From: Sinorhizobium alkalisoli
GTDB taxonomy: Bacteria; Pseudomonadota; Alphaproteobacteria; Rhizobiales; Rhizobiaceae
Direction: 5' to 3'
Assembly: GCF_008932245.1 (NCBI RefSeq)
Contig: NZ_CP034909.1
Span: 186,001 to 250,000 of the forward strand
DNA: 64,000 bases
Below, piece after piece: positions 1-7,607 of the stretch. Both the position numbers and the translations under genes were made by a program. The notes beneath the pieces are model-generated. The model worked only from the letters and a program-made list of their open reading frames with translations. It was not told the origin of the DNA and searched no databases. Every line of letters starts with the position of its first letter. Position 1 is the first letter of the stretch.

Positions 1-1031
1 TGTTCACGTCTGTCACGATCGTGCGCTTGCTCATGCGCGAAGTCGTGATCCGCCGAAAGATGAAGAAGCTCGAAATTCCGTCGCTCTTCGGCCGGGTGCC
101 GAAACTGCCGACCATCTCCTTCATGAAACGGCGCTTCCAGGCGATCGGCCTTTCGGCCTTCCTGTCGATCAGTTCTGTTATCCTGTTTTTCACGCCGGGC
201 CTTAATTACGGGATCGATTTCATCGGCGGTATTCAGGTCGAAGCCGTTTCCAAGGAGAAGGTCGACTTGTCGAGGTTGCGCAGCAGTCTCTCCTCGCTCG
301 AACTTGGCGAAGTGGCGTTGCAGGATTTCGGCAACGGCCAATCGGTGCTGATCCGCGTCCAACGTCAGCCGGGCGGCGAAAACGAGCAGACGGCGGCGCT
401 GAACCGGATCAAGGATGCCGTGACGAATGCCGTGCCGGATGCGACGCTGGAGCGGACCGAGGTAGTCGGCCCGACAATCAGTACGGAGCTTGCGCGTTCC
501 GGCTCGCTTGCCGTCGGTCTCGCCATGCTGGCGATCCTGCTCTACATCTGGTTCCGGTTCGAGTGGCACTTTGCGGTCGGTGCGATCGCGGTGCTTCTGC
601 TCGACATCACCAAGACCATCGGCTTCTTCGCTTTGACCGGCGTGGACTTCAACCTGACGGCGATTGCCGCGCTCCTGACGATGATCGGCTACTCCGTGAA
701 CGACAAAGTGGTGGTCTATGACCGCATGCGCGAAAACCTACGTAAGTTCAAATCGATGCCCTTCTCCGAACTCATCGACATGAGCATCAACCAGGTGATC
801 GCACGATGCATCTTCACCTCGGTGGCAACGGCTCTTTCGTTGGTGCCCATGGCCATCTGGGGAGGCGAGGTCGTGCGCAGCTTCGCCTGGCCGATGATCT
901 TCGGCGTGATCATCGCTACTTCCTCGTCTATCTATATCGGAGGGCCGATCCTCCTGTTCCTCAGCCGCTGGTGGAAGGACCGGGAGGTCCGCCGTTCCGG
1001 TGCGCAGGAGGCAGGCACGCCGACGGCCTAG
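1..1031 (+). CDS. secDF: SecDF protein-export membrane protein, C-terminal (SecF) part; 5' end outside window
   Basis: This is the proton-driven Sec accessory membrane protein that helps pull secreted proteins across the inner membrane. The frame is already open at base 3, and the first residues (FTSVTIVRLL) read like the end of a SecD domain running straight into SecF, so I infer a fused SecDF rather than a free SecF. The SecF part shows the N-terminal membrane segment followed by GIDFIGG near residue 65, a periplasmic loop, then a block of membrane segments with the family motif GYSVNDKVVVYDR and the C-terminal bundle around SFAWPMIFGVIIATSSSIYI. In-frame GTG and ATG codons near the left edge are treated as internal. 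Fusion is an inference; SecF identity is secure. Confidence 0.9.
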   Translation, partial: FTSVTIVRLLMREVVIRRKMKKLEIPSLFGRVPKLPTISFMKRRFQAIGLSAFLSISSVILFFTPGLNYGIDFIGGIQVEAVSKEKVDLSRLRSSLSSLELGEVALQDFGNGQSVLIRVQRQPGGENEQTAALNRIKDAVTNAVPDATLERTEVVGPTISTELARSGSLAVGLAMLAILLYIWFRFEWHFAVGAIAVLLLDITKTIGFFALTGVDFNLTAIAALLTMIGYSVNDKVVVYDRMRENLRKFKSMPFSELIDMSINQVIARCIFTSVATALSLVPMAIWGGEVVRSFAWPMIFGVIIATSSSIYIGGPILLFLSRWWKDREVRRSGAQEAGTPTA

Positions 1032-1097
1032 CGGACCCAATGGGTTCATTCGGATTTCGGGAACGGGAAGACCGCTCCCGATCCATCGCGAGACTGC

Positions 1098-1131
1098 AAA
1101 AAGGGGTGACTCGGACGAGTTGCCCCTTTTT
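1098..1131 (+). terminator. Rho-independent terminator of secDF
   Basis: AAAAAGGGG pairs with CCCCTTTTT, with an inner GACTC/GAGTT extension and a short GGAC loop, ending in a T run. It lies about 65 bases after the secDF stop. Confidence 0.85.
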
Positions 1132-1402
1132 CGTCCGAAAGAGCTGACTATATACGAGGCGTCCCTTGCAGGTCGATTCGACGCTCACCATGTAGCGCGA
1201 TAGCCCACCTGGGGCGGCGGGATAATCTGCAGGGCAGTCTCCTGACCAGGTCTTCGAGGCATTGATTTTTCGAGACCGGTTGTCGTTTGACTGAGATGTG
1301 AGATTGTCCTAGCTTACGCAGTGTGACGCGGAAGGATTCCGCCTCCCATCGTTCATGAACCGTCGCGGCGCTTTGCGCCGCCACAAGCCAAAGGAGAGTG
1401 AC
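1132..1402. other. Intergenic region with promoter and leader hairpin
   Basis: No gene of its own is seen between the secDF terminator and the small ORF at 1403. The stretch holds the promoter at 1287-1315 and, in the predicted leader, a short hairpin GCGGCGC-TTT-GCGCCGC around 1366-1382 just before the Shine-Dalgarno of the small ORF. Confidence 0.6.
1287..1315 (+). promoter_or_regulatory. Sigma70-type promoter
   Basis: TTGACT (1287-1292), a 17-base spacer and TAGCTT (1310-1315). It would start a transcript near 1322 covering the small ORFs at 1403 and 1573. The assignment rests on hexamers and spacing only. Confidence 0.55.
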
Positions 1403-1498
1403 ATGTCAAGAACCGTCTCGACCGCCGCTTTCTGCGGCTCGCGTTCCCTTTGTCGTGCAACGGTGAAAGGTCTCATTGGCACGCTTTGCCGAATGTGA
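1403..1498 (+). CDS. Small ORF, 31 aa, possible leader peptide
   Basis: ATG at 1403 follows a strong Shine-Dalgarno (AAGGAGAG, 1391-1398) with good spacing, and the frame closes with TGA at 1496-1498. The 31-residue product starts MSRTVSTAAFCGS and holds three cysteines and several arginines. It has no signal peptide or membrane segment that I can see and I do not recognise a family. It lies 80 bases downstream of a promoter and 75 bases before the next small gene, so it may be a regulatory leader peptide or an independent small protein. Existence as a translated gene is supported by the ribosome binding site only. Confidence 0.4.
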   Translation: MSRTVSTAAFCGSRSLCRATVKGLIGTLCRM

Positions 1499-1572
1499 CC
1501 GTTCGCACCACCGGACTTATCCCTGCCGAGAATTGAAGATCCGCGCTTGATGCGTGGAGGAGCGTTATTTGC

Positions 1573-1782
1573 ATGAACAAGCAAGTCATCGAACATAATG
1601 GTGTGCCCGTCGGCGTCGTTGTTCCCGATGCAGATCAGGTGAAGTTTGTGGCCGTGAAGTATCAGGTCTGGGACCTCGACGCGCAGCGGTTCCGCTCGGC
1701 CGATGAGGCGCGCGCGGCGATCCGGCACCTGCTCACCGGTCAGGCTCCCCATGCCCGCCAAGGCGGTGCCGCGGCGGCATGA
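1573..1782 (+). CDS. Hypothetical small protein, 69 aa
   Basis: A 69-residue acidic/neutral soluble protein of unknown function. ATG at 1573 is preceded by GGAGGAG about ten bases upstream, which supports the start. The sequence opens MNKQVIEHNGVPVGVVVPD, contains a central VWDLDAQRFRSADEARAAIRHLL segment predicted helical, and ends in an Ala/Gly tail. No transmembrane segment, cysteine or known catalytic motif is present. It probably shares the promoter at 1287-1315 with the upstream small ORF and is followed by a strong hairpin at 1843-1873. It looks like a conserved rhizobial hypothetical, but I cannot confirm this without a search. Confidence 0.65.
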   Translation: MNKQVIEHNGVPVGVVVPDADQVKFVAVKYQVWDLDAQRFRSADEARAAIRHLLTGQAPHARQGGAAAA

Positions 1783-1842
1783 CTTTGTCCGGCCGCGGTT
1801 TTTCCTTGTTACTGCGTGAATATCAAGTGTAAGTCCAGGCTT

Positions 1843-1873
1843 CAGCGCCGTGCAAATGAGATGCACGGCGCTG
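1843..1873. repeat. Perfect 12-bp stem-loop
   Basis: CAGCGCCGTGCA is followed by a 7-base loop and its exact reverse complement. There is no T run on either side. It could terminate or stabilise the transcript from 1573, or be a small interspersed palindrome related in sequence (cagcgccg core) to the RIME-like repeats elsewhere in the window. Confidence 0.6.
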
Positions 1874-1902
1874 CGGGTGCGCACCGGTCGCCTCTTCAAA
1901 AG

Positions 1903-1946
1903 TCGGCATAATTTTGTATTGGCAGAGCAATTCTGTGCTATGCCGA
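1903..1946. promoter_or_regulatory. Inverted repeat in the promoter region of the Rrf2-type regulator
   Basis: TCGGCATA (1903-1910) and TATGCCGA (1939-1946) are exact reverse complements flanking an AT-rich 28-base centre that includes TTGTAT and TTGGCA. The start codon of the regulator is 65 bases downstream. It is a candidate autoregulatory operator or promoter; this is inferred from position and symmetry. Confidence 0.4.
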
Positions 1947-2010
1947 ACACATAAGCTTGTGCGCGTGTGGACGGTTGCCGACGATCCGCGCGCGGGGAGA
2001 CTCTGCCGGA

Positions 2011-2466
2011 ATGCTGACAAAAAAGGGAAAATACGGATTGAAAGCCCTTGTCGACCTGGCACGCCTTGAACCAGGCGAAACGGCCTTCATCAACGAGATT
2101 GCGCTTCGCAACAACATTCCGAAAAAATTTCTCGATACGATCCTGCTCGAATTGCGCAATGCTGGGGTGCTGCGCTCCAAGAAGGGGCCCGGCGGCGGCT
2201 ACTCCTTGTCGCGCCCGGCATCGGAGATCCGCATCGGCCACGTCATCCGAACGCTCGATGGTCCCCTTGCACCCATCCGCTGTGCCAGTCGTACCGCCTA
2301 TGAAGTCTGTGAGGACTGTCGCGATCCGGAGACCTGCCAGGTCCGCATCTCCATGACGTCCGTACGCGATGCGATCGCCTCCATTCTCGATTCGATGACG
2401 CTTGCCGAGTTCGCGACCGGAGCCGTATTGATTCCGGAAGTGCCTGTGGAAAAGCGCGCCGGCTGA
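2011..2466 (+). CDS. Rrf2-family transcriptional regulator, probable Fe-S type
   Basis: A 151-residue Rrf2 (IscR/NsrR/CymR family) winged-helix DNA-binding protein. The N-terminus MLTKKGKYGLKALVDLA is the typical Rrf2 start, which favours ATG 2011 over the open frame upstream. The winged helix ends with the GGGYSLSRP wing motif at about residues 57-65. A later cysteine cluster (RCAS, then CEDC and ETC, pattern C-x9-C-x2-C-x5-C) resembles the Fe-S ligands of this family. It is not RirA, whose sequence differs. Target genes are unknown; the inverted repeat at 1903-1946 could be its own operator. It is followed by kpsF3 on the same strand after 154 bases. Confidence 0.85.
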   Translation: MLTKKGKYGLKALVDLARLEPGETAFINEIALRNNIPKKFLDTILLELRNAGVLRSKKGPGGGYSLSRPASEIRIGHVIRTLDGPLAPIRCASRTAYEVCEDCRDPETCQVRISMTSVRDAIASILDSMTLAEFATGAVLIPEVPVEKRAG

Positions 2467-2620
2467 TCACAGCGGCCCGCAATATTCCTGGCGCCGTAGA
2501 AATTCGGCCCAGGGGAGCTTGGTTTGCCGGAAGAATGGGCCTATTTGGCTCCAATCGTTTTTCGCCGCGTTTCGGACGGCCGGTACGGCTGCCGATTCCG
2601 CTTCAGACCAGGGACCGAAG

Positions 2621-3631
2621 ATGGGCTTGAGACATGTGAAAGCGGAGGGGCATTCGCGCGCTGCGGTGCTCGATTCGATCAATAGGACACTGGCGACGGC
2701 AAGCAATGGCATCAAGGTTCTCGCCGATCATGCGGCGACGGACGAAGCCTTTGCGCAGAGCCTCATCGACGCAGTCGAACTGATCGGCGAGGGCCGGGGC
2801 CGTGTCGTCGTCTCCGGCGTCGGAAAGAGCGGACATATCGGCCGCAAGATTGCCGCAACCATGGCTTCCACCGGCACCTCTGCCTATTTCGTCCATCCGA
2901 CGGAAGCCAGCCACGGCGATCTCGGCATGATCACCTCGGAGGACACCCTCATCCTGCTCTCCTGGTCCGGTGAAACGGCGGAACTCGCCAACATGCTCAC
3001 CTATGCCAAGCGCTTCAGCGTGCCGATCGTCTCGATTTCATCCAACCGCGACAGCATCCTCGCGCGCAATTCGGATGTTGCGCTGGTGCTGCCGAAAGTG
3101 CCGGAGGCCTGTCCGCACGGGCTGGCGCCGACGACTTCGGCCATGCTGCAGCTTGCCGTCGGGGACGCACTGGCGATCGCGCTCCTGGAGCGGCGCGGCT
3201 TTTCCGCCGAGGATTTCAAGACCTTCCATCCGGGTGGCAAGCTGGGTGCCCAATTGCGCCTGGTTCATGAACTGGCGCATGTGGCGGAACAGGTGCCGCT
3301 GCTTACAGTCGGCCGTCCGATGAGCGAGGCGGTCATCGAGATGTCCTCGAAAGGCTTCGGCGTCGTCGGCATCGTCGATGAAGGTGGCGCCTTGATCGGC
3401 GTGATCACCGACGGCGACCTGCGCCGTCACATGGCTGGCGACCTGCTCGCTCAGCCGGTCGAAGAGGTGATGTCGCATAACCCTCGCGTAGTGAAAGGCG
3501 ACGTGCTCGCCAGCGCCGCCATGGAATTCATGCAGGAGCACAAGGTGACCGTGCTCTTCCTCGTCGATGAGGCGCAAATGCCGGTCGGTATCCTGCACAT
3601 CCACGACCTGCTGCGCGCCGGCGTGGCCTGA
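2621..3631 (+). CDS. kpsF3: D-arabinose-5-phosphate isomerase KpsF3 (SIS + two CBS domains)
   Basis: It interconverts ribulose-5-phosphate and arabinose-5-phosphate, the first step to Kdo, in the cytoplasm. The SIS domain carries GVGKSGHIGRKIAATMAST and the HGDLGMI segment; two CBS repeats follow (about residues 210-330), ending at the stop. ATG 2621 is preferred because AGGGA lies at the right distance and the length (336 aa) fits the family; a TTG at 2519 is in frame but adds an unrelated extension. Its stop abuts, without any spacer, the stop of the convergent rkpJ. A kpsF3 gene next to rkpJ is the arrangement reported for the rkp-1 region of S. fredii HH103, so a capsule role is likely; a housekeeping Kdo role for LPS is the alternative. 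Confidence 0.9.
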   Translation: MGLRHVKAEGHSRAAVLDSINRTLATASNGIKVLADHAATDEAFAQSLIDAVELIGEGRGRVVVSGVGKSGHIGRKIAATMASTGTSAYFVHPTEASHGDLGMITSEDTLILLSWSGETAELANMLTYAKRFSVPIVSISSNRDSILARNSDVALVLPKVPEACPHGLAPTTSAMLQLAVGDALAIALLERRGFSAEDFKTFHPGGKLGAQLRLVHELAHVAEQVPLLTVGRPMSEAVIEMSSKGFGVVGIVDEGGALIGVITDGDLRRHMAGDLLAQPVEEVMSHNPRVVKGDVLASAAMEFMQEHKVTVLFLVDEAQMPVGILHIHDLLRAGVA

Positions 3632-4963
3632 TCAATCGAACGGAGAGCTGGCGCGAGCGCCTGTGAGCGAATCCCGCAGCGGTGAGGGGCTTCTCTTCTC
3701 GGGTTTTTGCCGGGGCGGCGGATCTATGAAGGCGCCCGGCTGGTTGACCATGTTCCTGTGGATACGTTCGGCGATTGCTTCCGCGCCGGCATCCGTCCCC
3801 GCATGCGAGTAGAAATTGCCGCGCACCTGGATCGACGCGGCCATCAGCCGGAAAGTCGCCGCGCTCAAGTCGGGATCCGGTTGCGTCGGCGCCGCCCAGA
3901 ATGCATCGAGCGGCTGCTGGTCCGTCAGCCCGGCAATATCGAAGACCGCCCGGCCGAGCACCTTGACCGGTTTGCCCTGTTTGAGGGCGTGCAGCCCGGC
4001 GGTCGAATTGACCGTGACCATGCCGGCGCTCCCGGCCATGAGAAGGTCCAGGTTACCGCCGTCGAGAAAGGCGACACGATCTTCGATGCCAAGCGCCGCC
4101 GCTTGGCTGGCGATGATCCTGCGCCAGGGAATGAGGTTGTTGTCGAGAGGGTGGACCTTGATCGCCAGCTTGCTTGTCGGGGGCGCCTGGCGTGCAAAGG
4201 AGGCGAGGATATCTCCGATTGCCTCCTCCTGGCTGTTGAAGGGGGAGTGGGCGCGCAGCTGGAAGTCGGTCTCGAGCTGCAGCGGATAGACGAAATAGGG
4301 GAGACGATCCGAGGTGAGCGAGCGGATGACGGCCTCAGCCGCCCGCTGCTGGCGCTTGGCTCCGGCAAGGCGCCTCAACCATCCGGCATATTCCGCCAGC
4401 GGATGAAAGATCCCATGCCGGTGGTAGCCCGGGAAGAGAAACCAGAGAAGGACGTTCGGCAGGTTGTACAAGAGGTCATAGGCCGCCTCGGCCAGGAATG
4501 TCTGCGAATAGCGTCGCTGCCAATCCGGCTCGGGCAGGGATGCGGCGGCCTTGAGGATCTGCTCGGGCTCGGCCGGAAAATGCGAATTGGACGACATGCC
4601 GCCGCATTCGAGGGTCAGCCAATCGGGTCGGAGATAGCCCATTTCCACGACGTAGACTGCAGCCCCGTACCTCCTGGCGGCGGCAATGGCCTTCTGGTGA
4701 TAAGGCCGCTCTTCGCCGAGCAGAACGAGATCGCTGACCCCATGACAGCGAATAAATGCGTCGACATAGCCGGGCCACCTGGCAAGAGAGCCGCGATAAT
4801 TGTACCCGCCGCGGCGGCGCCAGAAGATCCGGTCGCCGACGTTGAGATTGATCCGGACGCAGCGATGTCCATAGGCTTCGAGCCGGGTGGCGATCTTGGG
4901 AAAGATCGACGACGAAGGACCTTGCAGGAACAGGAATGTCCGTCGCCCCGTATGCCTGATCAT
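3632..4963 (-). CDS. rkpJ: Capsular polysaccharide protein RkpJ (KpsS/LipB family)
   Basis: A 443-residue cytoplasmic or membrane-associated protein of the capsule-synthesis family that includes E. coli KpsS, known as a beta-Kdo transferase that starts the lipid linker of group 2 capsules. The C-terminal half carries the family signature TVNSTAGLHALKQGKPV followed by KVLGRAVFDIAGLT. The N-terminal half starts with a Rossmann-like FLFLQGPSSSIFPKIATRLEAYGH. Start ATG 4963 is chosen because GGAAGG precedes it; an in-frame start at 5008 would overlap the end of rkpI. It is the last gene of the leftward rkpA-G-H-I-J series. Transfer of Kdo or a related acidic sugar onto a lipid is inferred from the family. 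Confidence 0.88.
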   Translation of the reverse strand: MIRHTGRRTFLFLQGPSSSIFPKIATRLEAYGHRCVRINLNVGDRIFWRRRGGYNYRGSLARWPGYVDAFIRCHGVSDLVLLGEERPYHQKAIAAARRYGAAVYVVEMGYLRPDWLTLECGGMSSNSHFPAEPEQILKAAASLPEPDWQRRYSQTFLAEAAYDLLYNLPNVLLWFLFPGYHRHGIFHPLAEYAGWLRRLAGAKRQQRAAEAVIRSLTSDRLPYFVYPLQLETDFQLRAHSPFNSQEEAIGDILASFARQAPPTSKLAIKVHPLDNNLIPWRRIIASQAAALGIEDRVAFLDGGNLDLLMAGSAGMVTVNSTAGLHALKQGKPVKVLGRAVFDIAGLTDQQPLDAFWAAPTQPDPDLSAATFRLMAASIQVRGNFYSHAGTDAGAEAIAERIHRNMVNQPGAFIDPPPRQKPEKRSPSPLRDSLTGARASSPFD

Positions 4964-4994
4964 TGTGCCTTCCGTCATGTCCATTCTGCAGCCG

Positions 4995-6593
4995 CTATTG
5001 CAGCGCATCCTTGTGCAGGTTGGCGTGCTGGAGCAATGCGCGCAGAAGGTTCCATGGATCTTCGTCCTGCGGAGGTCCGGGGCGATGCTTGGCTGGCTTG
5101 GCCTTGGCGAGCGGCACGATGAAATAGTCCGTACGCGGGTCGGGGAAGGGATCGGCGAACGATTTCAACAACGGCGCGTGGTCGCCATAGAAGGCAAGCC
5201 AGACCGGGCGGTCGAACTTTTCGAGGCTGTCGATCAGATGTTTCAGCGCGGCATCGGATTGTTCGAGGATCGCCAGATATATGTCGACGGGATTGGCGAG
5301 CTCTCCGACGCGTCCGGGTTCCCATGGTCCGTGATTGGCCATCGATGCAACGAACAAGAAGCCGCTTTCCTCCAGCGGCAGCCTCCGCGCCTCGGCGACG
5401 ACCCGCTCCGTAAGAGCCGCATCCGACACATAAAGCCCGTCGCGCGCGGGATCATGGTCGAAGGCGTCTAGCATGGTGAGCTTCTCGAAGCCGAGCAACG
5501 GCATCGCCTTGTGACGCAGGAAGAATGTGCGGTCATAGGGATGGATGAAATGCGTGTGCCAGCCGGCGCGCTTCATCTTTCCCGGCCAGACGACGTCGGC
5601 ATAGTGCGACGCTCGCAGATAGGGATAGCTGGCATCGACATGGATATCGTCGGGCAGCAGCCCGCTCAGGACGGCGAATTCGGTGCGCAGCGTATAGCCG
5701 CCCTCGAAGATATTGCTTAGGCGGCCCCATTGAACCGCGTGCTTGCGCAGCCGATCAATCGTCGGCAGCTTGATCGTGTCTACTCCGAAATGCCGCATGT
5801 CGATGAACGATTCCGACTGCCAGACGACCACCAGCGGCGCTTCCTCATGGCCGATGAGGTCATGGACCGCCGCAAGCAAGCGTTCCGAGAGTTCGGCAAC
5901 GATCTTTTCGCGCTTTACGCCCAGCCAGATGATGAAGTGAAAGACCACAGAGCCGAAGGTGCCGAAGCGCACCGTGCTCATCTTGACATTCACCTTGCCG
6001 ACGAGCCGCTGGACGAGCGCGGCGGTCGGGCGATTGACCGGGCCGTAGAAAAGCGAGATCCAGGGCGCGCTTGCGGCAAGGACCATCAGGACGATCCAGA
6101 AGAGCTTGTCCCGCGTCGGCAGGACGCTCGGTTCGAAATACATGTAAAGGCCCGAGACGCCGAAGACATACAGGAAGGCGACGATCCAGAAGACGATGTT
6201 GAGCGAAGTCGCGTAGAAGATCGACTTGTACTTGAAGACATCGGCGACGAGCGCGATGTCCGAGAAGACCAGCGGCTCGCGGATGAACTTGAACTTGGCA
6301 CGGGAAATACCGGTGAAGATGATGAAGAAGCTCATCGTGCCGGCCGCCGCATAGAGCGGGCGCCAGGAAATTGCAAAGAATCCGGCAAAGACGAGCGCAA
6401 CCACCGGGAGGCGGGCAAGAATGTCGACGGTGTCGTGATTGCGGCCGTAGGGAGAGGCATTCTTTCGCCGCTCCCGCTTCGGCAGCGCGAAGCGGTCGGT
6501 AAAGAAGATCACCGCACAGGAGAGAAGATAGCAGCCAAGGATCAGCGCTTTCGGGTGGTCGTGCAATTGAAAGGGAACTAGCGCCAAACCCAT
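4995..6593 (-). CDS. rkpI: Membrane sulfatase-fold protein RkpI (LTA synthase / phosphoglycerol transferase-like)
   Basis: A 532-residue inner-membrane protein with about five hydrophobic segments before residue 230 and a large C-terminal alkaline-phosphatase/sulfatase-fold domain. Motifs seen: ESFID (from residue 261, metal ligand), GGYTLRTEF (candidate nucleophile Thr301, matching the T-x-R-T-E-F pattern of phosphoglycerol transferases), ANHGPWE, and YGDHAP near residue 470. This is the layout of LtaS/MdoB enzymes, which move phosphoglycerol or similar phospho-groups from phospholipid to a glycan or lipid. In S. fredii an rkpI mutant lacks KPS (literature recalled). What RkpI transfers is not known to me; a phospho-head group for the KPS lipid is an inference. 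Confidence 0.88.
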   Translation of the reverse strand: MGLALVPFQLHDHPKALILGCYLLSCAVIFFTDRFALPKRERRKNASPYGRNHDTVDILARLPVVALVFAGFFAISWRPLYAAAGTMSFFIIFTGISRAKFKFIREPLVFSDIALVADVFKYKSIFYATSLNIVFWIVAFLYVFGVSGLYMYFEPSVLPTRDKLFWIVLMVLAASAPWISLFYGPVNRPTAALVQRLVGKVNVKMSTVRFGTFGSVVFHFIIWLGVKREKIVAELSERLLAAVHDLIGHEEAPLVVVWQSESFIDMRHFGVDTIKLPTIDRLRKHAVQWGRLSNIFEGGYTLRTEFAVLSGLLPDDIHVDASYPYLRASHYADVVWPGKMKRAGWHTHFIHPYDRTFFLRHKAMPLLGFEKLTMLDAFDHDPARDGLYVSDAALTERVVAEARRLPLEESGFLFVASMANHGPWEPGRVGELANPVDIYLAILEQSDAALKHLIDSLEKFDRPVWLAFYGDHAPLLKSFADPFPDPRTDYFIVPLAKAKPAKHRPGPPQDEDPWNLLRALLQHANLHKDALQ

Positions 6594-6692
6594 ACCTTTG
6601 AGCCGTTTACTGCCGGCGCCGCCTCGGCAGCGGGGCTCATCGACACTTAAATCCTAATACCGGCAGGAACAAGCACGCATTCTCTCCTGCGA

Positions 6693-7496
6693 TCACCGTC
6701 CACGACTGCGTGCGATTGCCCTGTCGAACCACCAATTGAGAAATGGCCGGACGGCCGGACCGAAGCGGCCGAGCAGTAAGAGCGTGAAGCCGAAATAAAT
6801 CTCGGACCGTCCCCGTACGACGTCGTCAGCAATCTTGCTCGCAACGGCATCGGCGCTCCAGGGCCGAACTGTGCCCATGACGACGGTTGCCTCTGGCGGA
6901 CGCAATTCGAGCTCCCGCTCGAGTTGCGGGGTCTCGGTATCCGGCGGAAAGGCCACGGTCACCTGGACGCCGTGGCAGCACGCTTCGGCGCGCAACGCCT
7001 GCGCAAACCCGTGCAGCGCGAATTTCGATGCGCAGTAGCCGGAATAACCATAGATGCCGATGAGCCCCGCACCGGAGGATATTATCACGATCTGTCCCTG
7101 TCGGCGCCGAACCATGTCGGGATAGACGGCGCGCACCGCATTGACGGTTCCGGAAAAGTTCGTCTCCCATTGCCGGCGGAAGGACAGGCTGGGCATGGCT
7201 ACGAACGGCCCCGGCTCGACGATGCCCGCCGAAGTCACCAGTATGTCGCAGGGGCCGAACGCCTCGACGCAACGGAAGATCGCGGCGTCGATCTGATCCT
7301 CGCTCGCCACGTCGGCTGTTTCGATGCGGATGTCTTCGGCGCGGGCCCCGTGCGGCGAAACGAGCTTTTGCGCCGCCTGCTCCAACAAAACGCGCGAGCG
7401 GGCAATGAGCGAGAGCCGGGCCCCGCGACCGGCATAGAGGGAGGCGAGTGCCAGGCCTATGCCGCTCGAGCCGCCGGTGATGATCACATGAGTCAT
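6693..7496 (-). CDS. rkpH: Short-chain dehydrogenase RkpH, 3-ketosphinganine reductase-like
   Basis: A 267-residue NAD(P)-dependent reductase. Visible motifs are TGGSSGIG (cofactor loop), TSAG in place of the usual NNAG, the catalytic Ser in IISSGAG and YSGYCASK (Tyr/Lys pair). After the active site it has FPPDTETPQLERE, very close to the PPDTDTPGF-EEN segment of eukaryotic 3-ketodihydrosphingosine reductase, and it ends in a hydrophobic tail (YFGFTLLLLGRFGPAV) that could anchor it to the membrane. ATG 7496 is the start that places the cofactor motif at the N-terminus; a longer open frame upstream is not conserved-looking. It sits directly downstream of the alpha-oxoamine synthase rkpG, which supports reduction of a 3-keto sphingoid-like product. 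Confidence 0.9.
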   Translation of the reverse strand: MTHVIITGGSSGIGLALASLYAGRGARLSLIARSRVLLEQAAQKLVSPHGARAEDIRIETADVASEDQIDAAIFRCVEAFGPCDILVTSAGIVEPGPFVAMPSLSFRRQWETNFSGTVNAVRAVYPDMVRRRQGQIVIISSGAGLIGIYGYSGYCASKFALHGFAQALRAEACCHGVQVTVAFPPDTETPQLERELELRPPEATVVMGTVRPWSADAVASKIADDVVRGRSEIYFGFTLLLLGRFGPAVRPFLNWWFDRAIARSRGR

Positions 7497-7607
7497 GCGG
7501 AGATCCCGCTTGCCGCCGCTGACGGCGGATCTGTTAACGTGCCGGAGCGGATGGGGGATTGAAAACCCATGCCAAATCCACCGCACACTTTTCAGCCATA
7601 GGCAGCA

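Noticed and set aside
3707..5122. 471-codon open frame on the plus strand opposite rkpJ
   Set aside because: It is antisense to RkpJ with its KpsS signature and has no recognisable domain.
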